Source of the DNA: Alistipes_A hominis
GTDB lineage: Bacteria > Bacteroidota > Bacteroidia > Bacteroidales > Rikenellaceae
Assembly: GCF_014288115.1 (NCBI RefSeq)
Contig: NZ_JACOOK010000001.1
Span: 738,557 to 802,556, forward strand
Reading direction: 5' to 3'
DNA: 64,000 nucleotides
In this document: positions 50,563 to 58,718 of the stretch, piece after piece
Position numbering within the stretch: position 1 is the stretch's first letter
Layout: the number at the start of each line of letters is the position of its first letter
Notes under the pieces: generated by a model
Databases searched by the model: none
Told to the model about the DNA's origin: nothing
Seen by the model: only the letters and a program-made list of their open reading frames with translations
Program-made: the position numbers and the translations under genes

Positions 50563-51306
50563 TTACTTCAGACCGATTTGCCGCTCAAGGTATTCCCGGA
50601 TCGAATGTTCCATCGAATGGCGGTGATAATCGGCGATGTGGCAGGCCCAGTCGTTGTCGGTACGGTCGCCCGCACGGCAACAGTTGAATTCGGCGACCTC
50701 CTTGTCATAACGATCGAGCAGCGGCAGCATCCGGTCATCGGCGCAATACCGGTTCTCGTGAACGACCAGCGGCAGCGGCAGCTTCGGTTTCAGATCGGGC
50801 TTCTCGCGCGGATAGCCGACGGCGAGTCCGCAGACGATCGAAACGCCCCGCGGCAACGCCAGCATCTGCGAAACCTTTTCGGGATCGGCCGTGCGGATAT
50901 ACCCGACGCAGCAGCAGCCCAGTCCGAGCGATTCGGCGGCCGTCACGGCGCTCATCATCGCCAGCGAAGCGTCGATCACGCCGACCGTATAACCGTCGAT
51001 CGTAGCGTCGAACGCCGGCGTATCGACGCCCTTCTGTTTGGCCGCGAGCCGCAGTTTATGAAAATCCATGCAGAAGACCATGAAAACGGCCGACGTCTTG
51101 ATCTGTTTCTGTCCGGTAATCTCGTACAATTGCTCTTTCAGGGCCTGGTCGGTAACGGCGATTACCGAAAACTGCTGACCGTTGTAACTGGTCGGCGCGT
51201 TGCGGATCGCTTCATAAATAAAATCCAGCTTTTCCGGTTCGATCGGCTGGCGTTCGTAACGCCGGATCGACCGGCGCTCCAGCAGACTTTCCTTAACACT
51301 TTTCAT
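50563..51306 (-). CDS. Nitroreductase family FMN-dependent oxidoreductase
   Basis: 247 residues from the ATG at 51306 (MKSVKESLLERRSIRRYERQ); longer in-frame starts lack the family opening. FMN-binding pattern: RRSIRRYERQPIEP, NAPTSYNGQQFSVIAV, AESLGLGCCCVGYIRTADPE and LPLVVHENRY. The length and the GYPREKPDLKPKLP motif fit NfsA-like or related NAD(P)H oxidoreductases. Natural substrates are not clear. It stands alone, ending at a terminator. Confidence 0.88.
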   Translation of the reverse strand: MKSVKESLLERRSIRRYERQPIEPEKLDFIYEAIRNAPTSYNGQQFSVIAVTDQALKEQLYEITGQKQIKTSAVFMVFCMDFHKLRLAAKQKGVDTPAFDATIDGYTVGVIDASLAMMSAVTAAESLGLGCCCVGYIRTADPEKVSQMLALPRGVSIVCGLAVGYPREKPDLKPKLPLPLVVHENRYCADDRMLPLLDRYDKEVAEFNCCRAGDRTDNDWACHIADYHRHSMEHSIREYLERQIGLK

Positions 51307-51538
51307 ATCTTTCGAAATTTGATTTTTCTTGCGTTCCGGATCGTTACCCAGCAAACAGGATACCGATTCCAGCCTACATGACCTTCGCAAGATACGTTAT
51401 TTTCGGGAAACGAAGATCGCCGAAGCGCGAAAATTCTCTATTTCCCGTCCCGCATCCGCGCGTTCATAGACTCCTCAATCGATAGAGATCGCATATCGAA
51501 ATCCGAACATTTCAAACCGGGGAGCAAATACGCGTCCT

Positions 51539-51733
51539 TCAAACGCCACAGCCCGAAAAAGAATCCGCGATCCGATCCGCCCCTACGATTTCGGCCGCGA
51601 GATCGATCCGCTCGATTTCCAGCGTTAGCGAGTTCAGGTGGGCAAACTCCTGCTTTTCGACCGTTCGGACTTTGGGCTTCTGCAATTCCCGAGATTCCAG
51701 GACAGCGATTCCGAACAAAAGGTAGATCGGCAT
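51539..51733 (-). CDS. Doubtful 64-residue hypothetical protein
   Basis: A short frame starting MPIYLLFGIAVLESRELQKP in a stretch without other genes. Its composition (a hydrophobic start, then acidic and basic residues) is protein-like but not recognised, and no ribosome-binding or promoter signal was seen. It may be chance, or a remnant of a lost gene. Confidence 0.2.
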   Translation of the reverse strand: MPIYLLFGIAVLESRELQKPKVRTVEKQEFAHLNSLTLEIERIDLAAEIVGADRIADSFSGCGV

Positions 51734-51782
51734 TTTTTTATGGCGAAAGTATTTTAACTAACAGAAATCTCGGTAGAATCGT

Positions 51783-51812
51783 AAAAAAAGCCGCTCCCCG
51801 AATGGGGAGGGC
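51783..51812 (-). terminator. Intrinsic terminator of the ROK kinase gene
   Basis: On the minus strand a GCCCTCCCC/GGGGAGCGGC stem-loop with an ATTC loop ends in seven T (51783-51789 as A on the plus strand). It lies about 100 bases past the ROK stop. Confidence 0.75.
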
Positions 51813-51908
51813 TTTCAAAAACCAATTTCCGGAAAGGCCCGGCCTCTTACCGGACAGTCGTATCTGTCAGGCTCACTCTAGTTTGCACACATAACAGTAT
51901 GGGAATAT

Positions 51909-52877
51909 TTATCCCTTGTTTTGCACATGCTGCCATGCGAGAGCCGACGCCCCGAGAACGGCGGCGTTTTTCCCGTCGATACCGGACGGCAACAATTTCA
52001 CCTTGTTGCGGAAAATCGGCATCATGTTCATCTCCATGTATTTCTTCGTCGGCTCGAAAATATACTTGCCGGCCTTGGCCAATCCGCCGAACAGGAAGAT
52101 CGCCTCGGGACTGGTGATGCTCACCGCATCAGCCAGCGCGCGTCCGAGCAACATGCCGGTGTATTCGTACGCTTCGATTGCCAACGGGTCGCCGTTGAGC
52201 GCCGCTTTGGTAATCATTTCGGCAGTCAGGTCGGTAAACGTCACATGCCGGAATTCGCTGTCCTCGATGCTGTCGGCCATCAGCTTGAAAATCGTTCGTT
52301 TGATCCCGGTCGCCGAAACATAAGTTTCGAGACATCCCTTGCGACCGCATCCGCAGACGCGCCCCGTATGGCTGACCGTCACGTGCCCGAGCTCGCCGGC
52401 GAAACCGTCGTGCCCGTAAATCAACTGGCCGTTGGCTACGAACCCGCTGCCGAGTCCCGTGCCGAGCGTCACGACCAAAAAGTCCTTCATGCCGCGCGCG
52501 CCGCCGTATACCATTTCGCCGACGGCCGCCGCATTGGCGTCGTTGGTAACGATCACCGGCAGCGTCGGGAAGAAACGCTTCATTTTTTCGACCAAATTCA
52601 CCGTGCCCTTCCACGGTAAGTTGGGCGCGAATTCGATCGTTCCTTTATAAAAGTTGCCGTTGGGCGCGCCGATACCCACTCCGATCAGTTCGTACTCTTC
52701 TCCGGCCGTCTTCAGCAGATTCTGGATTCCGATATACAACTCTTCGATATAAAGATCCGAATCCGGGAAATTGCGGGTCGGAAATACGCCCTCGCTCAAA
52801 ATATTCCCCTGCTCGTCGACTAAACCATAGGCGGAATTGGTACCTCCGATATCCACGCCAACTGCTACTTTTTTCAT
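51909..52877 (-). CDS. ROK-family glucokinase
   Basis: 322 residues. ATP-site motif VGVDIGGTNSAYGLVDEQG at the start; the sugar-binding ExGH segment is in AGELGHVTVSHTGRVCGCGRKGCLETYVSA, with the ROK zinc cysteines CGCGRKGC. VTNDANAAAVGEMVYG carries the catalytic Asp. This protein should phosphorylate glucose or a related sugar with ATP. It stands alone between its promoter (52943-52972) and terminator (51783-51812). Confidence 0.92.
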   Translation of the reverse strand: MKKVAVGVDIGGTNSAYGLVDEQGNILSEGVFPTRNFPDSDLYIEELYIGIQNLLKTAGEEYELIGVGIGAPNGNFYKGTIEFAPNLPWKGTVNLVEKMKRFFPTLPVIVTNDANAAAVGEMVYGGARGMKDFLVVTLGTGLGSGFVANGQLIYGHDGFAGELGHVTVSHTGRVCGCGRKGCLETYVSATGIKRTIFKLMADSIEDSEFRHVTFTDLTAEMITKAALNGDPLAIEAYEYTGMLLGRALADAVSITSPEAIFLFGGLAKAGKYIFEPTKKYMEMNMMPIFRNKVKLLPSGIDGKNAAVLGASALAWQHVQNKG

Positions 52878-52942
52878 CTGTTAAATCAGGTTTTAAATTA
52901 TTTAATTATTTCAAATGGTTGCGAATCACGTAAAATGTCTTT

Positions 52943-52972
52943 CAAATATACAAAAAAAATCATCCCTGCAAG
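52943..52972 (-). promoter_or_regulatory. Promoter of the ROK kinase gene
   Basis: Minus strand: CTTG (52969-52972), 18 bases, then TATATTTG (52943-52950), a full TAnnTTTG. The -33 has one mismatch. The leader would be about 60 bases and AT-rich. Confidence 0.55.
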
Positions 52973-53087
52973 CATCCGGTTTGAAAATAACGGCGACGCG
53001 CCGATATTATTTCGCAATCCGGACAGATTGCGCGTCCGGCGGCAACGTTCCGCCGGACGCCCCGGTACGGCCGTAACGTTTTTTTCT

Positions 53088-53095
53088 TAACTTTG
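53088..53095 (+). promoter_or_regulatory. Candidate -7 element for the second polyprenyl synthase gene
   Basis: TAACTTTG fits TAnnTTTG, preceded by a run of T. No TTTG lies at the -33 distance. It is 39 bases before the ATG at 53134. Confidence 0.4.
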
Positions 53096-53133
53096 CATCC
53101 GAATCAAACGGAAGACCCTTAAAATCCGGCATT

Positions 53134-54108
53134 ATGTACTCTTTCCACGAACTGGCCGATATCGTTCAGAACGAAATCAAAAACCTGAAATATCCGCAGC
53201 AACCCGAACTGCTGTACGCTCCGATCGTCTATTCACTCGAAGAGGGCGGCAAACGAATCCGTCCGGTCGCGCTGCTGATGGCCTGCAACCTGTTTCGCGA
53301 TGAGATCGACTGCGCCAAACCGGCCGCTCTCGCCGTCGAAGTGTTCCACAACTTCACGCTGCTGCACGACGACATCATGGACCGTTCCGACACCCGTCGC
53401 GGCAAACCTGCCGTGCATACGCGCTGGAACGACAACGTGGCGATCCTGTCCGGCGACGCAATGATGATCTACGCTTATAAACTGTTGTGCGGATGCGACC
53501 GGAGAGTGCTGCCGCAGCTACTCGAAACGTTCAACGAAACGGCCATCGGCGTCTGCGAAGGACAGCAGTACGACATGGACTTCGAATCGCGCGACGACGT
53601 AACGGTCGACCGGTACCTGGAGATGATCCGGCTGAAAACGGGCGTGCTGTTGGCCGGCGCGCTCAAACTCGGGGCAATCTGCGCGGAAGCCCAACCGTGG
53701 CAGGCCGAACTGTTATACAACTTCGGGATCAACGTCGGACTGGCTTTCCAACTGCAGGACGACCTGTTCGACACGTACGGCGACGCCGCCGTATTCGGCA
53801 AACCGATCGGCGGGGATATCCTGGCCGGCAAAAAAACGTTCCTGCTGACTACGGCGCTGAAAACCGCCGATGCGGCCACCCGCGGCGAACTGCTCGCGCG
53901 GCTGCACGACGGCGGCATGTCGGCGGCGGAGAAAATCGAAACCGTGCGTGGCATCTACGACCGGCTGGGAGTCCGGAAGATCACCGAAAAGGCGATCGCC
54001 GACTATTTCCGCAATGCCGACCGAATCCTCAACAGCCTGGAAGTCGGGATCGAACGCATCGTCCCGCTGCAGGAACTGGGCGAAACCCTGTTGAACCGCA
54101 AAAAATAA
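53134..54108 (+). CDS. Polyprenyl (geranylgeranyl/farnesyl-type) diphosphate synthase
   Basis: 324 residues. First Asp-rich motif LLHDDIMDRSDTRRGKPAVH (near residue 84) and second FQLQDDLFDTYGDAAVFGKP (near residue 206). The opening MYSFHELADIVQNEIKNLKY and GGKRIRPVALLMAC are typical of the IspA-like short-chain group found in Bacteroidota. It differs clearly from the synthase at 12217-13206, so one may make a short primer and the other the long chain. Followed by the U32 gene 46 bases downstream. Confidence 0.9.
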   Translation: MYSFHELADIVQNEIKNLKYPQQPELLYAPIVYSLEEGGKRIRPVALLMACNLFRDEIDCAKPAALAVEVFHNFTLLHDDIMDRSDTRRGKPAVHTRWNDNVAILSGDAMMIYAYKLLCGCDRRVLPQLLETFNETAIGVCEGQQYDMDFESRDDVTVDRYLEMIRLKTGVLLAGALKLGAICAEAQPWQAELLYNFGINVGLAFQLQDDLFDTYGDAAVFGKPIGGDILAGKKTFLLTTALKTADAATRGELLARLHDGGMSAAEKIETVRGIYDRLGVRKITEKAIADYFRNADRILNSLEVGIERIVPLQELGETLLNRKK

Positions 54109-54154
54109 CGGGTCTTTCGAAAAAATGGGGACAACGCGCCCCAACTGCAAAACG

Positions 54155-55423
54155 ATGGAAAAGATAAAACGCGACGAAATCGAGATCATGGCGCCGGTAG
54201 GCTGCTACGAATCGCTGGCGGCGGCCGTGCAGGCCGGAGCCGATTCGATCTATTTCGGCGTCGAACAACTGAACATGCGCGCCCGGTCGTCGTTCAACTT
54301 CACGCTGGACGACCTGGCAAGGATCGTCGCGACCGCCCGCGAGAACGGCATCCGCACTTACCTGACCGTCAATACGATCCTATACGACGAAGACCTGCCC
54401 GAAATGCGCCGGATTCTGGACAGGGCCCGACGGGAAGGCGTGGACGCCGTGATCGCATCGGATCAGGCGGCGATTTTCTACGCCCGATCGATCGGTCTCG
54501 AAGTCCACATCTCCACGCAACTGAACGTGTCGAACATCGAATCGGTCGCATTTTACGCGCAATATGCCGACGTGGTGGTACTGGCACGCGAATTGAGCCT
54601 CGCGCAGGTGCAGGCGATCCGCCGCGGCATTCTCGAGCGGGATATCCGCGGTCCGCACGGCAAACCGGTCAAAATCGAAATGTTCGCGCACGGTGCGCTC
54701 TGCATGGCCATCTCCGGCAAATGCTACCTGAGCCTGCACCACACGAACTGTTCGGCAAACCGGGGAAGCTGTCGCCAGATCTGCCGCAGGGCTTACGAGG
54801 TCAGGGACAAAGATACCGGCGAAGAACTGGAGATCGAGAACCATTATATCATGTCGCCGAAGGACCTCTGCACGGTCGATTTCCTCGACCGTTTCCTGGA
54901 GGCCGGAGTGCGGGTGCTGAAGATCGAGGGCCGGGCCCGTTCGGCGGAATACGTCAAACGGGTCGTCGAATGCTACGACGAAGCGCTGCGGGCGATCGAA
55001 GCCGGAACGTATACCCCGGAAAAGGCCGAGGCATGGAAGCAGCGGCTGCAGACCGTATTCAACCGCGGTTTCTGGGGCGGGTACTACCTCGGCGAACGGG
55101 CCGGACAGTGGAGCAGTCACTACGGGTCGTCCGCCACGATGCGCAAGGTGTACGTCGGCAAGGTAACGAATTACTTCTCCCGGATCGGCGTAGCGGAGAT
55201 CCTGGTCGAAGCGGCTCCGCTGGAAGCCGGAGAGGAAGTTTTCATCACCGGAGAGACGACCGGAGTGTTGGAATTCACGGCCGAAGACATCCGGGTAGCC
55301 CTGAAATCCGCCGAACGGGTTCCTCAGGGCGTCTATTGTTCCGTAAAAACCCCTTCGCCGGTACGACGCGGGGATAAACTCAATAAAATGGTACCGTCCG
55401 GAAAAGTCCCGGACAACCGGTAA
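54155..55423 (+). CDS. U32-family peptidase-like protein (TrhP/YegQ type)
   Basis: 422 residues from the ATG at 54155 (MEKIKRDEIEIMAPVGCYES). The TIM-barrel core shows AGADSIYFGVEQLNMRARSS and STQLNVSNIESVAFY. The family signature is MFAHGALCMAISGKCYLSLH with further Cys in NCSANRGSCRQICRRAY, a likely iron-sulfur site. In E. coli, members of this length act in 5-hydroxyuridine tRNA modification rather than proteolysis. The C-terminal beta-domain (VYVGKVTNYFSRIGVAEIL) is present. Confidence 0.9.
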   Translation: MEKIKRDEIEIMAPVGCYESLAAAVQAGADSIYFGVEQLNMRARSSFNFTLDDLARIVATARENGIRTYLTVNTILYDEDLPEMRRILDRARREGVDAVIASDQAAIFYARSIGLEVHISTQLNVSNIESVAFYAQYADVVVLARELSLAQVQAIRRGILERDIRGPHGKPVKIEMFAHGALCMAISGKCYLSLHHTNCSANRGSCRQICRRAYEVRDKDTGEELEIENHYIMSPKDLCTVDFLDRFLEAGVRVLKIEGRARSAEYVKRVVECYDEALRAIEAGTYTPEKAEAWKQRLQTVFNRGFWGGYYLGERAGQWSSHYGSSATMRKVYVGKVTNYFSRIGVAEILVEAAPLEAGEEVFITGETTGVLEFTAEDIRVALKSAERVPQGVYCSVKTPSPVRRGDKLNKMVPSGKVPDNR

Positions 55424-55430
55424 ACAGACA

Positions 55431-56525
55431 ATGAACAACCGACCCGAAAATACCCCGGAGCCGCAGCATCCGCCGAAAAGCCCGTTGAGCAAGATACGGC
55501 TTTCGAACGCTTTCTATCCGATCCTCATCGGATTGGGAGCGGTAGGGTACATGCTGTGGAAAGACTTCGACATCCAGGTGTTTTCCGGAATCACTTTCTC
55601 GTGGCACATGGTGTTCTGGCTCGTTATGGCCGTGGTGTTCATGTTCGGCCGCGACATCGGCTACATCATCCGTATCCGCATCCTCAGCAACAACCAGCTT
55701 TCGTGGCGGCAGGCGTTCCGGGTCATCATGCTGTGGGAGTTCACGTCGGCGATCACGCCGTCGGCCGTCGGGGGCACCAGCGTCGCGATCATCTACGTCC
55801 ACAAAGAAGGGATCAGCGTCGGGCGCAGCTCGGCGATCGTAATGCTCACCTCGTTCCTCGACGAACTCTATTTCATCGTGATGTTCCCGCTGCTGATACT
55901 GATCGTCGGCCCGTCGGAACTTTTCGACGTTTCAACCTCTTCCGGAGTGCTTACGCGCAGCCTGATGGGAATCGCGCTGACCGGCTATTTCCTGAAACTG
56001 GGATTCGTGCTGGTGCTTTCGTACGGGCTGTTCGTCAATCCGCGCGGGCTGAAATGGCTGCTGTTGAAAGTTTTCAAACTGAAATTCCTGCGCCGCTGGT
56101 ACCATGCGGCCGGACAGACCGGCACGGACATCATCCGCTCGTCGCACGAAATCCGGCGCTACAACTACAAATTTTGGCTGAAAGCGTGTTCTTCGACCTT
56201 CCTGTCGTGGAGTTCGCGCTACCTGGTGGCCAATGCGCTGATCATGGCCTTTTTCGCAGTCAGCGACCAATTCCTGCTGTTCGCGCGGCAGCTGGTGATC
56301 TGGATCATGATGCTGGTGATGCCTACCCCCGGCGGAAGCGGCTTCGCAGAATACGTATTTTCGAGCTATTGCAGCGACCTGATCAGCGTTTCGCCGGCTA
56401 TGCAGTTGGGAGCGGCCACGCTGATCGCCCTGCTGTGGCGCGGGGTAACTTACTACCCCTACCTCGCCATCGGCGCGATCATCTTCCCGCGCTGGATCAA
56501 GAAAAAATTCATGCACAAACAGTAA
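55431..56525 (+). CDS. UPF0104/LPG-synthase-like membrane protein
   Basis: 364 residues with about eight membrane helices and the pattern of the AglD/MprF N-terminal (UPF0104) family: DIGYIIRIRILSNNQLSWRQ, FTSAITPSAVGGTSVAIIYV, FLDELYFIVMFPLLIL, and MPTPGGSGFAEYVFSSY. Related proteins flip or transport lipid-linked molecules, but this member's substrate is unknown. Start is 7 bases after the U32 stop, so the two are co-transcribed. Confidence 0.85.
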   Translation: MNNRPENTPEPQHPPKSPLSKIRLSNAFYPILIGLGAVGYMLWKDFDIQVFSGITFSWHMVFWLVMAVVFMFGRDIGYIIRIRILSNNQLSWRQAFRVIMLWEFTSAITPSAVGGTSVAIIYVHKEGISVGRSSAIVMLTSFLDELYFIVMFPLLILIVGPSELFDVSTSSGVLTRSLMGIALTGYFLKLGFVLVLSYGLFVNPRGLKWLLLKVFKLKFLRRWYHAAGQTGTDIIRSSHEIRRYNYKFWLKACSSTFLSWSSRYLVANALIMAFFAVSDQFLLFARQLVIWIMMLVMPTPGGSGFAEYVFSSYCSDLISVSPAMQLGAATLIALLWRGVTYYPYLAIGAIIFPRWIKKKFMHKQ

Positions 56526-56582
56526 TCCACGGATTCTCTAAAAAGACCCAAGGTACGGGCGGAACGGACTGACGCGGCGGTA

Positions 56583-57254
56583 CTACCGGACTTTCAGCAA
56601 CGCCTCGGCCGTCACGATATCGACCGGCGTAGTAATTTTGATATTCATATAAGAACCTTCGCAAAGATATATCCGTCCGCCGTCCGCCTCGACCACGCTC
56701 GCATCGTCGGTAAAAGAGTCCCGAAAAGGCTGTCGATAGGCTTTCCGGAGAATTTCCGTGTGGAAAACCTGCGGAGTCTGGACGATGCGGAACGCAGAAC
56801 GGTCTACGATGTTGCTGCCCCCGTCCGCGATCCGCCGCAGCGAATCGACCGGTGCGACGACCGGAATCACGGCCCCGTAGGCCTGCGCATCCCGCACGGC
56901 CCGCAGAATCACTTCCCGGCCGACCAGCGGCCGCACGCCGTCGTGTACGGCGACCAGTCCGGCATCGCCCGCATGATCCAATCCGCGGCGCACCGACTCG
57001 AAACGGGTCGCTCCGCCCTCGCAGACTTCATGCGGCGTCGTAAAAGCGTATTCGCGGCAAAGATTCCGCCAATAGCCGATATGCGCTGCGGGCAGTACGA
57101 CGATCGTCCGGGCATCCGCCAGCGTCTCGGCGAAACGCCGGATCGTATGCATCAGGATCGGCAACCCGTCGAGCACCAGGAACTGCTTGGGTACCTCGGC
57201 GCCCATCCGCGAGCCGCTACCTCCGGCCACGATAATCACAGCGATACGGTTCAT
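56583..57254 (-). CDS. ispD: 2-C-methyl-D-erythritol 4-phosphate cytidylyltransferase
   Basis: 223 residues with VIIVAGGSGSRMGAEVPKQF at the start, VHDGVRPLVGREVILRA, and AFRIVQTPQVFHTEIL with DSFTDDASVVEADGG. It makes CDP-ME in the non-mevalonate isoprenoid pathway, feeding the two polyprenyl synthases in this window. Its ATG overlaps the stop of the SDR gene by four bases, closing a five-gene operon. Confidence 0.95.
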   Translation of the reverse strand: MNRIAVIIVAGGSGSRMGAEVPKQFLVLDGLPILMHTIRRFAETLADARTIVVLPAAHIGYWRNLCREYAFTTPHEVCEGGATRFESVRRGLDHAGDAGLVAVHDGVRPLVGREVILRAVRDAQAYGAVIPVVAPVDSLRRIADGGSNIVDRSAFRIVQTPQVFHTEILRKAYRQPFRDSFTDDASVVEADGGRIYLCEGSYMNIKITTPVDIVTAEALLKVR

Positions 57255-58285
57255 CTCTTCTTCTCTTCCAGATAGGCCCGGGTGACTCTTCGCAGCGTCT
57301 CCTGCACCGGGGTAAATTCGAAATCGAGCGTCCGCAACACCTTTTCATTGCTGTAATACGAACTGCTGACGGCGCTGGACAGGATCGATTCGGACAGGAG
57401 CTGCTTGTGCCGGGTCACCCGCCGAAGTTCCCGCTCGGCGGCGGCGGCCAGGTTCAGCGCACGGGTTCCGATACAAATGCGCGGCAAACGGCGGCCGGCC
57501 GTCTCGGCGACGATCGAAAAAAACGCTTTGAACGGAAGGTTTTCGGCGGAAAGAATATACCGCTGTCCGACAGCTTCCGGCACTTCGGCCAACAAAACCG
57601 TCGCCCGCGCCACGTCCCGGACATCCACGTACCCCTTTACGCCTTTCGTATAGAAAAAGTTCCCGTGGGCACCGAATGCGATCAACTGGGAACTTCCCGA
57701 TTTCCAGTCCCCTTCGCCGATAACGATCGACGGATTGACGACAACCGTCCGCAACCCCTGCAGGGCGCCCCGCCGGACGATATTTTCCGCATAGAACTTA
57801 CTGACCGAATAGGCCGACAATCCGACCAGACTGTCCGGTATGCACGTTTCATCGACCAGCTTCTCCCCGGGCCGGGCCGGGCCGAGCGTCGCCACGGAAC
57901 TGACATGCACCAGCAAGCCGACTCCGCTGTCGAGGCAGGCGTTCACGACATGCGTCGCCAGTTCGGTATTCGCAACGATAATTTCGTCCGACCTTTCCGG
58001 ATCGAAAGAAACCTGCGCCGCACAGTGGAACAGCACGTCGGTTCCCTCCACCGCTTCACGCAGCGCATACGGGTTATTCAGCGCCGTTTCCCGAAATTCG
58101 ATCCGGTCGTAAAAAGACGAAACACCCATGCGCTCCAGCGTCCGGTGCAACAACTGTTGCCGCTTTATATCGCGTACCAACATCCTCACCGTGCACCCGG
58201 CGCAGAGCAGTTCGGCAACGAGGTGACTACCCACCAGTCCGGTTCCTCCGGTAACCGTAATTCGTTTGTCTTTCAGCGTATTCAA
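57251..58285 (-). CDS. Extended SDR (NAD-dependent epimerase/dehydratase-like)
   Basis: 344 residues. ITVTGGTGLVGSHLVAELLC is the dinucleotide motif and LSAYSVSKFYAENIVRRG holds the catalytic YxxxK. LFHCAAQVSF and HVSSVATLGP fill the rest of the fold. The subgroup resembles dihydroflavonol-4-reductase-like or 3-beta-hydroxysteroid-type enzymes, whose substrates vary. It is co-translated with ispD (four-base overlap) and lies one base after the PNPOx-like gene. The substrate is unknown. Confidence 0.85.
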   Translation of the reverse strand: MNTLKDKRITVTGGTGLVGSHLVAELLCAGCTVRMLVRDIKRQQLLHRTLERMGVSSFYDRIEFRETALNNPYALREAVEGTDVLFHCAAQVSFDPERSDEIIVANTELATHVVNACLDSGVGLLVHVSSVATLGPARPGEKLVDETCIPDSLVGLSAYSVSKFYAENIVRRGALQGLRTVVVNPSIVIGEGDWKSGSSQLIAFGAHGNFFYTKGVKGYVDVRDVARATVLLAEVPEAVGQRYILSAENLPFKAFFSIVAETAGRRLPRICIGTRALNLAAAAERELRRVTRHKQLLSESILSSAVSSSYYSNEKVLRTLDFEFTPVQETLRRVTRAYLEEKKR

Positions 58286-58286
58286 T

Positions 58287-58718
58287 TCAACTGTTCGTAT
58301 CGTTTTCCCATATTATTTTTTTTCCGAAACCGAGCCGGTTGTCCGTGTACTTGAAAAAAACGGGGCGGATGATCCACAGCTCCAGATCCATCACCGCCGC
58401 AAACGGAAACCGCCTGAGGTAAGCATTCCGGGCGACCCGACGCTCCTCCCCTTCCGGCCGCGCCATCGTACCGCGCAACTGCAATCCCCGCACCTTGCCG
58501 ACGACCGAGGTTTCGAGCACCACGGACGCGGCGACCCGCGGATTCCGCGTCGCCTGCCGCACATGCAGCGTATCGGCGGCCGAAGTCGCCACGAACCAGT
58601 TGCGCTGCGGCAGGTAAACGTAAAACAAGTTGCAACAATACGGCCCCTTCTCATCCTCCGTCGCCAGCGTCAGCACATGATGCTCCGCGAGAAATTTCGC
58701 GATCCGTTCGTCGATCAT
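58287..58718 (-). CDS. Pyridoxamine 5'-phosphate oxidase-like FMN protein
   Basis: 143 residues with the split-barrel pattern of the PNPOx-like family: AEHHVLTLATEDEKGPYCCNLFYVYLP, RNWFVATSAADTLHVRQATRNP and RGLQLRGTMARPEGEE. It probably binds FMN, haem or F420; most such short members have unknown substrates. It overlaps the M23 gene by four bases (58715-58718), its upstream neighbour in the operon. Confidence 0.82.
   Translation of the reverse strand: MIDERIAKFLAEHHVLTLATEDEKGPYCCNLFYVYLPQRNWFVATSAADTLHVRQATRNPRVAASVVLETSVVGKVRGLQLRGTMARPEGEERRVARNAYLRRFPFAAVMDLELWIIRPVFFKYTDNRLGFGKKIIWENDTNS

Larger units (their letters stand above)
51307..51908. other. Gene-poor stretch between nitroreductase and ROK kinase
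   Basis: These 602 bases contain the leftward terminator of the ROK gene (51783-51812) and one doubtful small leftward frame (51539-51733). The remainder of the stretch, 51307-51538 and 51813-51908, shows no convincing gene or RNA structure. Confidence 0.5.
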
